Assembly (NCBI GenBank): GCA_021734725.1 | Contig: JAIPIM010000206.1 | Coordinates: 1 to 7,291 of the forward strand | Source of the DNA: Minisyncoccota bacterium | GTDB taxonomy: Bacteria > Verrucomicrobiota > Lentisphaeria > Oligosphaerales > MVZH01 | DNA: 7,291 nucleotides | Direction of reading: 5' to 3' | Part shown: positions 1 to 5,984 of the stretch, piece by piece | How the letters are laid out: every line of letters begins with the position of its first letter | Position numbering within the stretch: position 1 is the stretch's first letter | Notes under the pieces: generated by a model | Database searches by the model: none | What the model saw: only the letters and a program-made list of their open reading frames with translations | What the model was told of the DNA's origin: nothing | Position numbers and translations under genes: made by a program

Positions 1-663
1 GCCCGTCATGAGGAGGTTCAATTCGTGACCAAGTCCAAGGAGAATAACCGTACCCATTGCCACAAACGGAAGAATATTGAGTACGGGAAGATACCCCACA
101 ACATCCAGGGACCCCATCAGCCAGCGGAGAATACGAAATGAATGCTGCACACCGCAGATGTACTGGATGAAAAGTATGAGGCTTGAGAAACAGAAGCTGA
201 CGGCCACGCCTGCCAGCAACAGTGTGGCTGACGAGAATCCCCCTTTCAGGCGGGTCAGGCCGTAAACCACCGTCAACGCCAGGAGGGCGCCGCCGAAAGC
301 GGCAAAACTCGCGCCGGTAATTCCGAAAATTGAAAATGCGATTCCGGTGCGGATATAAATGGCCGTACCCAGAGATGCCCCGCTGGAAACGCCGAGAGTG
401 AACGGAGTGGCCAATGGGTTACGGAACATGGCCTGGAACGCCATGCCGCTCAGCGCCAAACCGGAGCCCGCGATGAACGCCGTGAGCACTCGCGGCACAC
501 GCATCTTCCAAAAGATATTCAGTTCACGCCCAAGTCCTTCCCCCCACCATGCGGCGGGGAGAATGGTTTCCATTCCGAGAACCGGTGCCAGCAGAATCGC
601 TGCCACGGCGGCCGCGGCAAACAACAATAAGACCAGGCGCTTTTTTTTATCACCGTTACTCAT
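1..663 (-). CDS. btuC: BtuC/FecCD-family cobalamin ABC permease, N-terminal 221 codons (runs off the left edge)
   Basis: Inner-membrane permease subunit of an ABC importer, expected to pass a corrinoid from the periplasmic binding protein into the cytoplasm. Translating the minus strand from the ATG at 663 gives 221 uninterrupted codons to the window edge; full FecCD permeases are about 330 residues, so roughly a third is missing. A short charged N-terminus (SNGDKKKRL) precedes a hydrophobic first helix, followed by the family hallmark region RVPRVLTAFIAGSGLALSG, then FRNPLATPFTLGVSSGASLG (about residues 56-98), and later LLLAGVAVSFCFSS with RILRWLMGSL. The start codon overlaps the ATPase stop as ATGA, implying translational coupling. 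Codons 5-8 contain a run of eight A (641-648, T on the plus strand), a possible slippage site. The family is certain; cobalamin as substrate is inferred from the upstream riboswitch and BtuB/BtuF-like neighbours, since FecCD permeases also serve iron-siderophore and haem systems. Confidence 0.93.
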   Translation of the reverse strand, partial: MSNGDKKKRLVLLLFAAAAVAAILLAPVLGMETILPAAWWGEGLGRELNIFWKMRVPRVLTAFIAGSGLALSGMAFQAMFRNPLATPFTLGVSSGASLGTAIYIRTGIAFSIFGITGASFAAFGGALLALTVVYGLTRLKGGFSSATLLLAGVAVSFCFSSLILFIQYICGVQHSFRILRWLMGSLDVVGYLPVLNILPFVAMGTVILLGLGHELNLLMTG

Positions 664-1451
664 GCTTCACTCACCGGCGTTATCACCGGCAGGGGCGCTT
701 CCGGATCGGCTATGAATTTGAAGGGAATATCGTAGATGGCCTGCAGCGTCCGGTTATCCAGGATCTCCCGAGGTGTGCCGTAAAAAACCTCGCGCCCGTC
801 CCGAATGGCCAGGATCCGGTCACTCCATTCAACGGCGTGATTCAGGTCGTGTGACACCGCAACAACCGTTATACCGGATTCCCGGTTGACCGTTTTCAAG
901 GTGCGCATGATGGCCACTTGATGACGGTAGTCCAGAAACGTGACGGGCTCGTCCAAAACCAGGACGCGCGCGCCTTGAGCCAGAGCAGCCGCTATATGCA
1001 CGTTCTGCCGTTCGCCGCCACTCAGCGTATCCATCATTCTGTGCCGGAAACAACCCATGCCGGTCAGTTCCAGCATGCGCTCCACCACTGCCTCGTCCTC
1101 CGCACTGCACGATGAAAAAGCCGACAGATGCGGGTAGCGTCCCATCATGATGAACTCATGGACCGTGAAGGGCAATTGTCTGCCGTCTGCCTGCGGGACA
1201 TAGCTGATCGCTCGCGCCAGTTCGCGCCGCGAATAGTCATGCAGCGACCGTCCCTCAATGTCAAGCCTCCCCTGCCACTGCCGGTGAATACCGGCCAGGC
1301 ACTTGACGAACGTGGATTTCCCCGCACCGTTCGGACCGATGATGGACACATAGTCCCCGGCGCGGACAGTCAACGAGAGGCCGCGCAGAATGACGGCGCC
1401 GCCAAGCGTCAGGCACAACTTCTCCGCTTCAATGATAGGCTGATCGTTCAT
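660..1451 (-). CDS. btuD: BtuD/FecE-type ABC transporter ATPase for cobalamin uptake
   Basis: Cytoplasmic ATPase of 263 residues that would power the BtuC-like permease encoded next. All motifs are visible: Walker A GPNGAGKST (39-47), Q-loop Q87 in YVPQ, signature LSGGERQ (143-149), Walker B VLVLD with catalytic E168 (163-168), D-loop TFLD (171-174) and switch H201 in VSHD. The segment GRYPHL (104-109) is typical of the FecE/BtuD/FhuC group, and the length is normal for it. Just after the signature the usual RQRV.IARAL is NVHIAAAL, a mild departure that leaves the catalytic residues intact. The ATG lies only 6 nt after the binding-protein stop and has no strong Shine-Dalgarno, so coupled translation is likely. 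Its stop overlaps the permease start. Substrate assignment rests on the riboswitch and neighbours, because this ATPase group also serves siderophore and haem importers. Confidence 0.95.
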   Translation of the reverse strand: MNDQPIIEAEKLCLTLGGAVILRGLSLTVRAGDYVSIIGPNGAGKSTFVKCLAGIHRQWQGRLDIEGRSLHDYSRRELARAISYVPQADGRQLPFTVHEFIMMGRYPHLSAFSSCSAEDEAVVERMLELTGMGCFRHRMMDTLSGGERQNVHIAAALAQGARVLVLDEPVTFLDYRHQVAIMRTLKTVNRESGITVVAVSHDLNHAVEWSDRILAIRDGREVFYGTPREILDNRTLQAIYDIPFKFIADPEAPLPVITPVSEA

Positions 1452-1457
1452 AACACA

Positions 1458-2351
1458 TCAATATTCTTCAGTCATTGCCCGCGCCATATCTTCCAGCAAC
1501 AGAACGAAACGGGGCCCCGGCACGGTCACGTAGTCACCGGTCAAAATATGGATGCGGTTCTTGTGCACGGCATCGATCATGGGCAGCGCCCGCCATTCGC
1601 CGCGTACGTCCTCTGGGCGGAGCCCTTTCTCGTCAAGATCCGCGGCCAAATCGATCACCACCTCTGGATTCATCCGGACGATACCCTCGGCGCCGACGGT
1701 CGGATACTCGAGTCTGCCGGTGTAAGCGTTGACACCACCGGCAAGAGACAATAATTCGTCGTAAAGGGTCCCCTTTCCCGCCACGTATACATCCTTAATG
1801 CGTCCCGATCCCATGGCACGGCCTATGCATACCAGCGTGTTTATGCGCCCGCGGTTTGCGGCCTGTTCACGGACGACTTCGATGCGGTCCCGAAGAGTTC
1901 GCACCAGGTCACGTGCCTCATCTTCCGCCCCGCAGCGTTCTCCGATGGTTCGAATCGACGTGAGAATCGCCGCGACACTCCGATTGTCAACCTCCAGGTA
2001 GTCAATCCCCAGCGCGCGACAGTGCTTGCGCGCTTCTTCATGTTCTTTCAGCACGACAACAAGCGAGGGCCGGAGCGACGCAATTTGTTCATAATTGGCA
2101 TCATAGAAACCGCCGACCTTTGGTTTCTCAAGAGCCGCCTTTGGATAATCACAAAAATCGGTAACCCCCACCACCTGACCTCCGAGGTCCAGCGCAAAAA
2201 GGATTTCCGTCAGGCTTGGGGCCAGGGAGACAATGCGCAAGGGAGAGGTGCCGGAACCTTCCGACAGTGGAAGGCCCGGCCCACGGTCACAACCTGTCAG
2301 CAATGCCCCTGTCACGAGCAGGGCGAGCAGGATTCTCACTTGACTGTTCAT
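1458..2351 (-). CDS. btuF: BtuF-like periplasmic cobalamin-binding lipoprotein
   Basis: Substrate-binding protein of 297 residues, probably capturing corrinoid delivered by the outer-membrane receptor and passing it to the ABC permease. The N-terminus is a lipoprotein signal: hydrophobic stretch RILLALLVTGALLTG followed by C21 in the lipobox LTGC, so the mature protein should be lipid-anchored. The class III (BtuF/FhuD-like) fold is indicated by RIVSLAPSLTEILFALDLGGQVVGVTDFCDYP (split here as RIVSLAPSLTEILFAL, 39-54, and VVGVTDFCDYP, 60-70), then KVGGFYDANYEQIASLRPSLV, a long helical linker around 105-160, and a second lobe with YDELLSLAGGVNAY and the PEVVIDL strand. The ATG follows the receptor stop by 10 nt with a GAGAAAG-like Shine-Dalgarno. 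Iron-siderophore binding is the main alternative, but the resemblance to BtuF and the cobalamin riboswitch upstream favour corrinoid. Confidence 0.93.
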   Translation of the reverse strand: MNSQVRILLALLVTGALLTGCDRGPGLPLSEGSGTSPLRIVSLAPSLTEILFALDLGGQVVGVTDFCDYPKAALEKPKVGGFYDANYEQIASLRPSLVVVLKEHEEARKHCRALGIDYLEVDNRSVAAILTSIRTIGERCGAEDEARDLVRTLRDRIEVVREQAANRGRINTLVCIGRAMGSGRIKDVYVAGKGTLYDELLSLAGGVNAYTGRLEYPTVGAEGIVRMNPEVVIDLAADLDEKGLRPEDVRGEWRALPMIDAVHKNRIHILTGDYVTVPGPRFVLLLEDMARAMTEEY

Positions 2352-2361
2352 TCAGTCTTTC

Positions 2362-4371
2362 TCAGAATTTCTTATGAATCTTGATACCGGCCACGAAGTT
2401 TCGTTCGGGCGAAGGATAGATAGCATTGTAATAGTTGAAAGATGTCCAGTCAAAAGCTCGCACGCCGTATTCCGAATATTCCTGGTCGAAGACGTTGTTG
2501 ACCCCGGCGTACAGAGTAAATGGCGCAAGATCGTACGTCACCATAAGATCGACCACGACATAATCGTCGTCCCACTCTTCGCCTTCAACATTCTGCCAGT
2601 CACTGATCAGAAGTTTGTCATCAATCCACCGCGCTCGTGCATCGACGGTGAGGTTCTCGTTGGGATAAAGCGTGACACCCGCGCTTCCGCTGTGTCGGGC
2701 AACCCCGGGGATCTCGTTGTCGTTGTACTTGTCCCCTTTAAGCTCCGGATCCATCCACGTGTAATGTGCAAAAATACGGATTTTGTCGTGGGGGCGTGAT
2801 TCCAGTTCGAGTTCGATGCCGCGCCGGCGCGTTTCTTCGTAATTCGTATTTTCTCCGTTCCATACACCCCAGAACATGGTTACGAACGGATCGTAAAAAA
2901 TCTCGTTCTCCGTGTCAATCTGAAATAGAGTAGCACCGAGAGTGAGCCAGTCGCCGAAGCAGTGCCGGACCCCTAGTTGGTAATGTTTACTGATCTGTGG
3001 CGGCGGAGCCTGCACGAAAGCGGCCCCCCCGAGTTCGTCGAGCAGCACAGTACGGAAGGAGCGGTCGAATTCGAAAAAGACCTTGCTGCGCGGCGCGTAA
3101 TTGTATGTCAGGCCGACGGTCGCGGCATCCGCGTTGTAAGCTGCGTCTTCCGCCGCCGAGAAATCGTACTTGGTCCGGGCACATCGATAGCCCAGGTTCA
3201 GGTACAGTTCATCGGGGATCAGGGCAATCTTGTCGTGCACATAGTAACCCGTCGAATGGCGGTGACGGTCCATCGGAATCAAGCTTTGGATGTAATGGAG
3301 GTCGGAGGTGTAATAATCGATCCCCGCGACAAGTGTGTTCGCCAGATTGAATGCATTAAATCCCACAGTGTATTTCGGCGACACGCCGTACTCGTAGAGC
3401 TTGTATTCGTAGGCACTCGTCCCCCATGCGCTCACCCACTTCGACAATTGCTCGTAATACCGGTGCTCGAACGCCACGGATAACTCACCGGCGCTGTTCA
3501 GGCGCAGTACGGGTACCACGCGAATGTACTGTTCTTCGCTATCGGCGTAGTCAAAAGGAGCATCCGTATCGGTAGGCCACTGGTCTTTAAGCAGTGCTCC
3601 CGGCAAACCGTAGCGGTCATCTTTCGTTCCAGCGGACATGTCGATTGCAAAAAACCCGTCTGCGTCGTACCCCAGGCTCAGTGCGCCTGTCTTATTCCGG
3701 AAGTGGCCATTGTCGCGATAGCCGTCTGTAGTGGTATAGCTGGCATTAACATCGTATGTCCAGTCGCCCACTGCACCCGATATATCCATGGACTGCTTAA
3801 AGAATTCATAACTTCCCAAGCGCGTATCCGTCTGTATCCGATGCTCGTCGCCGCCGCGTTTTGTGATAATATTGATAACGCCTCCCGTGGCGTTGTCGCC
3901 ATACATCACGCTTCCCCCGCCCCGTATGATCTCAATGCGTTCTATGCGCTCCAAAGGTATCGTTGTCCAGTCGACGCCGCTGAGGTCCGGAGCGTTAATC
4001 CGGCGACCGTCGACCAAAACCAGCGTATTGGCGGCGGCCGTCTCGCCGAAACCACGGATGTCAACGGTGGCTGTACGCCCCGTACCCGTATAATCGGAAA
4101 CCTGGATTCCCGCGCCGTAACGCAGCACTTCCGGCACCGTCTGGGCGGACATCTTTTCTATATCTTCGGACGTTATGACCGTCACGTTGGAGGGGACGGT
4201 GGCGGTGTCCTCCTGGATCCGACTTGCAGTGACCACTAGATCTCGCATGGCTGTGGTCTCTTTGTCCACATGGGGGGCCTGTGCCCATGCATCAATACTG
4301 CCTGCAATCATCATGCCTGCAGTCATTGCGAACAACCCGTTTTTGATCACTTTGCTACCGTTCAGACTCAT
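2362..4371 (-). CDS. btuB: BtuB-like TonB-dependent outer-membrane cobalamin receptor
   Basis: Outer-membrane active transporter of 669 residues that would import cobalamin or a related corrinoid using TonB/ExbB/ExbD energy. A Sec signal peptide ends near AWA-Q (after residue 30). The TonB box is DLVVTAS (44-50), very close to that of BtuB. The plug domain covers roughly 58-173, with VTVITSEDIEKMSAQTVPEVL, VDIRGFG, LVLVDGRRIN, ERIERIEIIRGGGSVMYG and GGVINIITKRGG. The remainder is a 22-strand-type barrel rich in alternating aromatic residues, ending IHKKF with the terminal aromatic expected for BAM recognition. It is somewhat longer than E. coli BtuB (614). The start is supported by AGGAGG at 4384-4379, 7 nt from the ATG. 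It is the first gene after the cobalamin riboswitch and terminator, which is the strongest evidence for its substrate. No TonB or Exb gene is present in the window. Confidence 0.94.
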   Translation of the reverse strand: MSLNGSKVIKNGLFAMTAGMMIAGSIDAWAQAPHVDKETTAMRDLVVTASRIQEDTATVPSNVTVITSEDIEKMSAQTVPEVLRYGAGIQVSDYTGTGRTATVDIRGFGETAAANTLVLVDGRRINAPDLSGVDWTTIPLERIERIEIIRGGGSVMYGDNATGGVINIITKRGGDEHRIQTDTRLGSYEFFKQSMDISGAVGDWTYDVNASYTTTDGYRDNGHFRNKTGALSLGYDADGFFAIDMSAGTKDDRYGLPGALLKDQWPTDTDAPFDYADSEEQYIRVVPVLRLNSAGELSVAFEHRYYEQLSKWVSAWGTSAYEYKLYEYGVSPKYTVGFNAFNLANTLVAGIDYYTSDLHYIQSLIPMDRHRHSTGYYVHDKIALIPDELYLNLGYRCARTKYDFSAAEDAAYNADAATVGLTYNYAPRSKVFFEFDRSFRTVLLDELGGAAFVQAPPPQISKHYQLGVRHCFGDWLTLGATLFQIDTENEIFYDPFVTMFWGVWNGENTNYEETRRRGIELELESRPHDKIRIFAHYTWMDPELKGDKYNDNEIPGVARHSGSAGVTLYPNENLTVDARARWIDDKLLISDWQNVEGEEWDDDYVVVDLMVTYDLAPFTLYAGVNNVFDQEYSEYGVRAFDWTSFNYYNAIYPSPERNFVAGIKIHKKF

Positions 4372-4382
4372 GTCCTTTCCTC

Positions 4383-4430
4383 CTGGCGTGTGTTCGGGCC
4401 CGAAAGCCCTTTGTGCTTACATTGCGCCAG
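4383..4430 (-). promoter_or_regulatory. Leader hairpin abutting the receptor ribosome binding site
   Basis: In the RNA, CTGGCG (4430-4425), directly after the terminator U-tract, is perfectly complementary to CGCCAG (4388-4383). The 3' arm shares two bases with the AGGAGG Shine-Dalgarno (4384-4379). The enclosed loop contains a smaller hairpin, GGGC-TTTCGG-GCCC (4409-4396). The structure could tune translation of transcripts that escape termination, or merely be an RNA-stabilising leader. Complementarity is seen directly; function is inferred. Confidence 0.4.
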
Positions 4431-4431
4431 A

Positions 4432-4471
4432 AACAAAAAAAGGCGTTTCTGACAGCTTCAGAAACGCCTTT
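4432..4471 (-). terminator. Intrinsic terminator forming the riboswitch expression platform
   Basis: On the minus strand AGGCGTTTCTGA (4469-4458) is perfectly complementary to TCAGAAACGCCT (4452-4441). A 5-nt loop gives a 12-bp stem, extended by two A-U pairs, and TTTTTTGTTT follows at 4440-4431. It sits between the cobalamin aptamer and the receptor start, about 75 nt downstream of the aptamer, so it is the likely OFF state of the riboswitch rather than the end of the upstream fucosidase transcript. Confidence 0.92.
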
Positions 4472-4544
4472 CCATCGTTCGGTCCAACACATACAAAACC
4501 ACTTTGTACATGCTTCGGGCCAACGGTTCCTGACGCGGAAACCA

Positions 4545-4690
4545 TCGTATATCAGGGTGTTCTGACTTGCGGGCGAATCCTACTACCCAACCTTCCCGGC
4601 TGTTGGCCGGTGGCATATCTGGGGTTCGTTCCCGCTTACAGCGGCGCGACCGTTCCGGACTTTCACCGGATTCCCCTGCGCGCTAAATTG
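4545..4690 (-). ncRNA. Cobalamin (AdoCbl-type) riboswitch aptamer
   Basis: The minus strand carries the conserved blocks of the cobalamin riboswitch in order: GGGAATCCGGTGAAAGTCCGG (core ending near 4655), the CGCTGTAAGCGGG stretch (4644-4632), the B12-box equivalent GCCACCGG (4614-4607), the P5 hairpin with loop CAACA followed by GGGAAGG (4597-4591), and the 3' block CCCGCAAGTCAGAACACC (4573-4556). The exact outer ends of P1 are uncertain. It lies between a candidate promoter and an intrinsic terminator upstream of the btuB-like gene. This fits ligand-induced transcription termination, in which bound cobalamin turns the import operon off. Confidence 0.95.
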
Positions 4691-4700
4691 TTAAAACTTC

Positions 4701-4731
4701 ATTAAAGTACCAATGTTTGCGACCGTGTCAA
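4701..4731 (-). promoter_or_regulatory. Candidate sigma-70-type promoter for the cobalamin uptake operon
   Basis: A consensus TTGACA -35 (4731-4726) begins six bases after the fucosidase stop. A -10 can be TACTTT (4709-4704, 16-nt spacer) or the better-matching TTTAAT (4706-4701, 19-nt spacer). Either would start transcription around 4690-4697, immediately ahead of the riboswitch aptamer, which is where a leader promoter is expected. No direct evidence of the start site. Confidence 0.6.
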
Positions 4732-4736
4732 TACCG

Positions 4737-5813
4737 TCATCCAATTTTTTCAGAAGGTGAAAGCCGCTTGCCGACTTCGAGGAGCGTGGCCGTAGACTGC
4801 CTTGGGAACCGCCCATCGGGCAGTGGACCAACGTTAATCAGCAAATTACAGCCGGCATCCCGTGCATTATTCAGCGTTGTCCAAAGTTCGTCAGCGGTAC
4901 AATAGTCGTGCCCCGCGGTGTAGCCCCAGCCGCCACCCGCGGTTGTGCAGATTTCTCCAGGTTTTTCCGTGAAGTCTTCCCCGAATCGGTTGTACGCCTT
5001 ATGCTCGGGCGCAAAAAAGTCCTCGGTGCCAAGGTATCCCTGTTTGTAAGAGATCAGGACCTGTGGCTGGAGAGAATGAATATGGTCGTACAGTTCTTGG
5101 CATTTGAACGCATCCCCGTCCGTGCACGGATCAAAGTCTTCTTTGGCCTGGCAATGGGCGTCTTTGGGGCATAGCGGCACGGCAATACCGTCCAGCCAGA
5201 TGGCGGCAATAGGGCCGTAATGGGTGAGCAGTTCCGTTATCTGGGCTGTCATGTAATCGAGATAATACTGCAGGTTGTGGGCCGACCCCGTGGCGTATGT
5301 AGGTTCAGGTGTTTCGTACTCCGGTCGTGCTTTTCCGCCCCAGGCGTCGTTGTTCGGTGCGTGAGGGTGCTTCCAGTCCCGTCCGTGTGAGTAATACAGA
5401 CAGAGGCCGAGTCCTTTCTTCTCACATGCTCGCGCCAACTCGCCAACCAGATCTCTACCGCACGGTGTATTCATGACATTAAACGTGGTTTCATCCGTGT
5501 CCCAAAGACAGAATGAATCGTGGTGGCGAGTCGTGAGATTCACATACTTCATGCCACACTCAACGGCGAAATCACAAATCCATTCCGCGTCAAACTGTTC
5601 CGCTGTAAACCAGTGGGCAAGTTGCGCGTAGTCGGCCACGGAAATCTTTTCTGTGTGTTGCACCCATTCGTGCCGCCCCAGCAGGGAATAAAGCCCGTAG
5701 TGTATAAATAATCCGTACTTGGCGTCACGGAACCATTGCAACGCCGCTTTGCGAGGATTCTTCGCGTATTCCGCCTTATAGTCGGAGAGATATGTGGGAA
5801 CGTGTGTCGACAT
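4737..5813 (-). CDS. GH29 alpha-L-fucosidase, compact and without a signal peptide
   Basis: Retaining alpha-L-fucosidase of 358 residues, expected to hydrolyse terminal alpha-linked L-fucose from glycans. GH29 landmarks are clear: WFRDAKYGLFIHYGLYS with H38, HEWV (E49), VNLTTRHHDSFCLWD with H97-H98, and IAAIWLDG with the predicted nucleophile D208. The catalytic-domain end is marked by TTLNNARDAGCNLLINVGPLPDGRFP (halves 312-327 and 328-337), after which the protein stops within about 20 residues. The C-terminal beta-sandwich found in many GH29 enzymes is therefore absent. The N-terminus is polar, with no Sec signal, suggesting a cytoplasmic enzyme acting on imported oligosaccharides. Residues around IAVPLCPKDAHCQ after the nucleophile are cysteine-rich. 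The ATG at 5813 has GAGAAG 8 nt upstream. The gene is flanked by its own terminator-bounded upstream region and the downstream operon promoter, so it appears to be a single-gene unit. The exact fucosyl linkage cannot be told from sequence. Confidence 0.93.
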   Translation of the reverse strand: MSTHVPTYLSDYKAEYAKNPRKAALQWFRDAKYGLFIHYGLYSLLGRHEWVQHTEKISVADYAQLAHWFTAEQFDAEWICDFAVECGMKYVNLTTRHHDSFCLWDTDETTFNVMNTPCGRDLVGELARACEKKGLGLCLYYSHGRDWKHPHAPNNDAWGGKARPEYETPEPTYATGSAHNLQYYLDYMTAQITELLTHYGPIAAIWLDGIAVPLCPKDAHCQAKEDFDPCTDGDAFKCQELYDHIHSLQPQVLISYKQGYLGTEDFFAPEHKAYNRFGEDFTEKPGEICTTAGGGWGYTAGHDYCTADELWTTLNNARDAGCNLLINVGPLPDGRFPRQSTATLLEVGKRLSPSEKIG

Positions 5814-5869
5814 AGTGGGATCTTCTCGGAAATCTGTAAACTGTTGTTTCTGCCAAAACCATACTTTTT

Positions 5870-5886
5870 AGAATAGACTCTATCCT
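5870..5886. promoter_or_regulatory. Operator-like 17-bp palindrome upstream of the fucosidase gene
   Basis: Reading the minus strand, AGGATAGA-G-TCTATTCT has 7 of 8 arm positions symmetric around a central G. It lies 57 nt before the fucosidase ATG and just after the U-rich tail of the preceding terminator, where a promoter and repressor site would be expected. No regulator gene is in the window and no clear -35/-10 pair could be picked, so an operator role is inferred only. Confidence 0.35.
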
Positions 5887-5890
5887 GTTA

Positions 5891-5929
5891 ACAAAACGAA
5901 AGGGGAGACAACCGGAATTGCCTCCCCTT
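5891..5929 (-). terminator. Intrinsic terminator after the barrel-protein gene
   Basis: On the minus strand AAGGGGAG-G-CAA (5929-5918) pairs with TTG-T-CTCCCCTT (5911-5900): 8 bp plus 3 bp separated by one mismatch, with loop TTCCGG. A U-rich tail, TCGTTTTGTT, follows. It starts about 56 nt after the stop codon of the outer-membrane protein gene and separates that transcript from the fucosidase gene. Confidence 0.88.
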
Positions 5930-5984
5930 ACCTAGTGTCTAATCGGAGTGGGTACTACACATCTGCGTGGCCCAATCAAGGCAC

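Noticed and set aside
1128..1754. Plus-strand open frame of 208 codons across the ATPase and binding-protein genes
   Set aside because: It lies antisense to two genes with intact family motifs, its translation shows no recognisable domain, and it has no supporting start signal.
3703..4239. Plus-strand open frame of 178 codons inside the receptor gene
   Set aside because: Antisense shadow of the TonB receptor plug and barrel coding sequence; no domain features.
4417..4422. ATGTAA start-stop minimal upstream ORF in the receptor leader (minus strand)
   Set aside because: No Shine-Dalgarno precedes it; a chance hexamer is the simplest explanation.
4175..4705. Plus-strand open frame of 176 codons spanning the receptor start and the riboswitch
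   Set aside because: It overlaps a well-supported structured RNA and terminator on the opposite strand, and the translation looks random.
4737..5813. Fucosidase as a truncated pseudogene
   Set aside because: The frame is intact, the catalytic residues are present and the stop comes just after the catalytic domain ends; a naturally compact GH29 fits better than decay.
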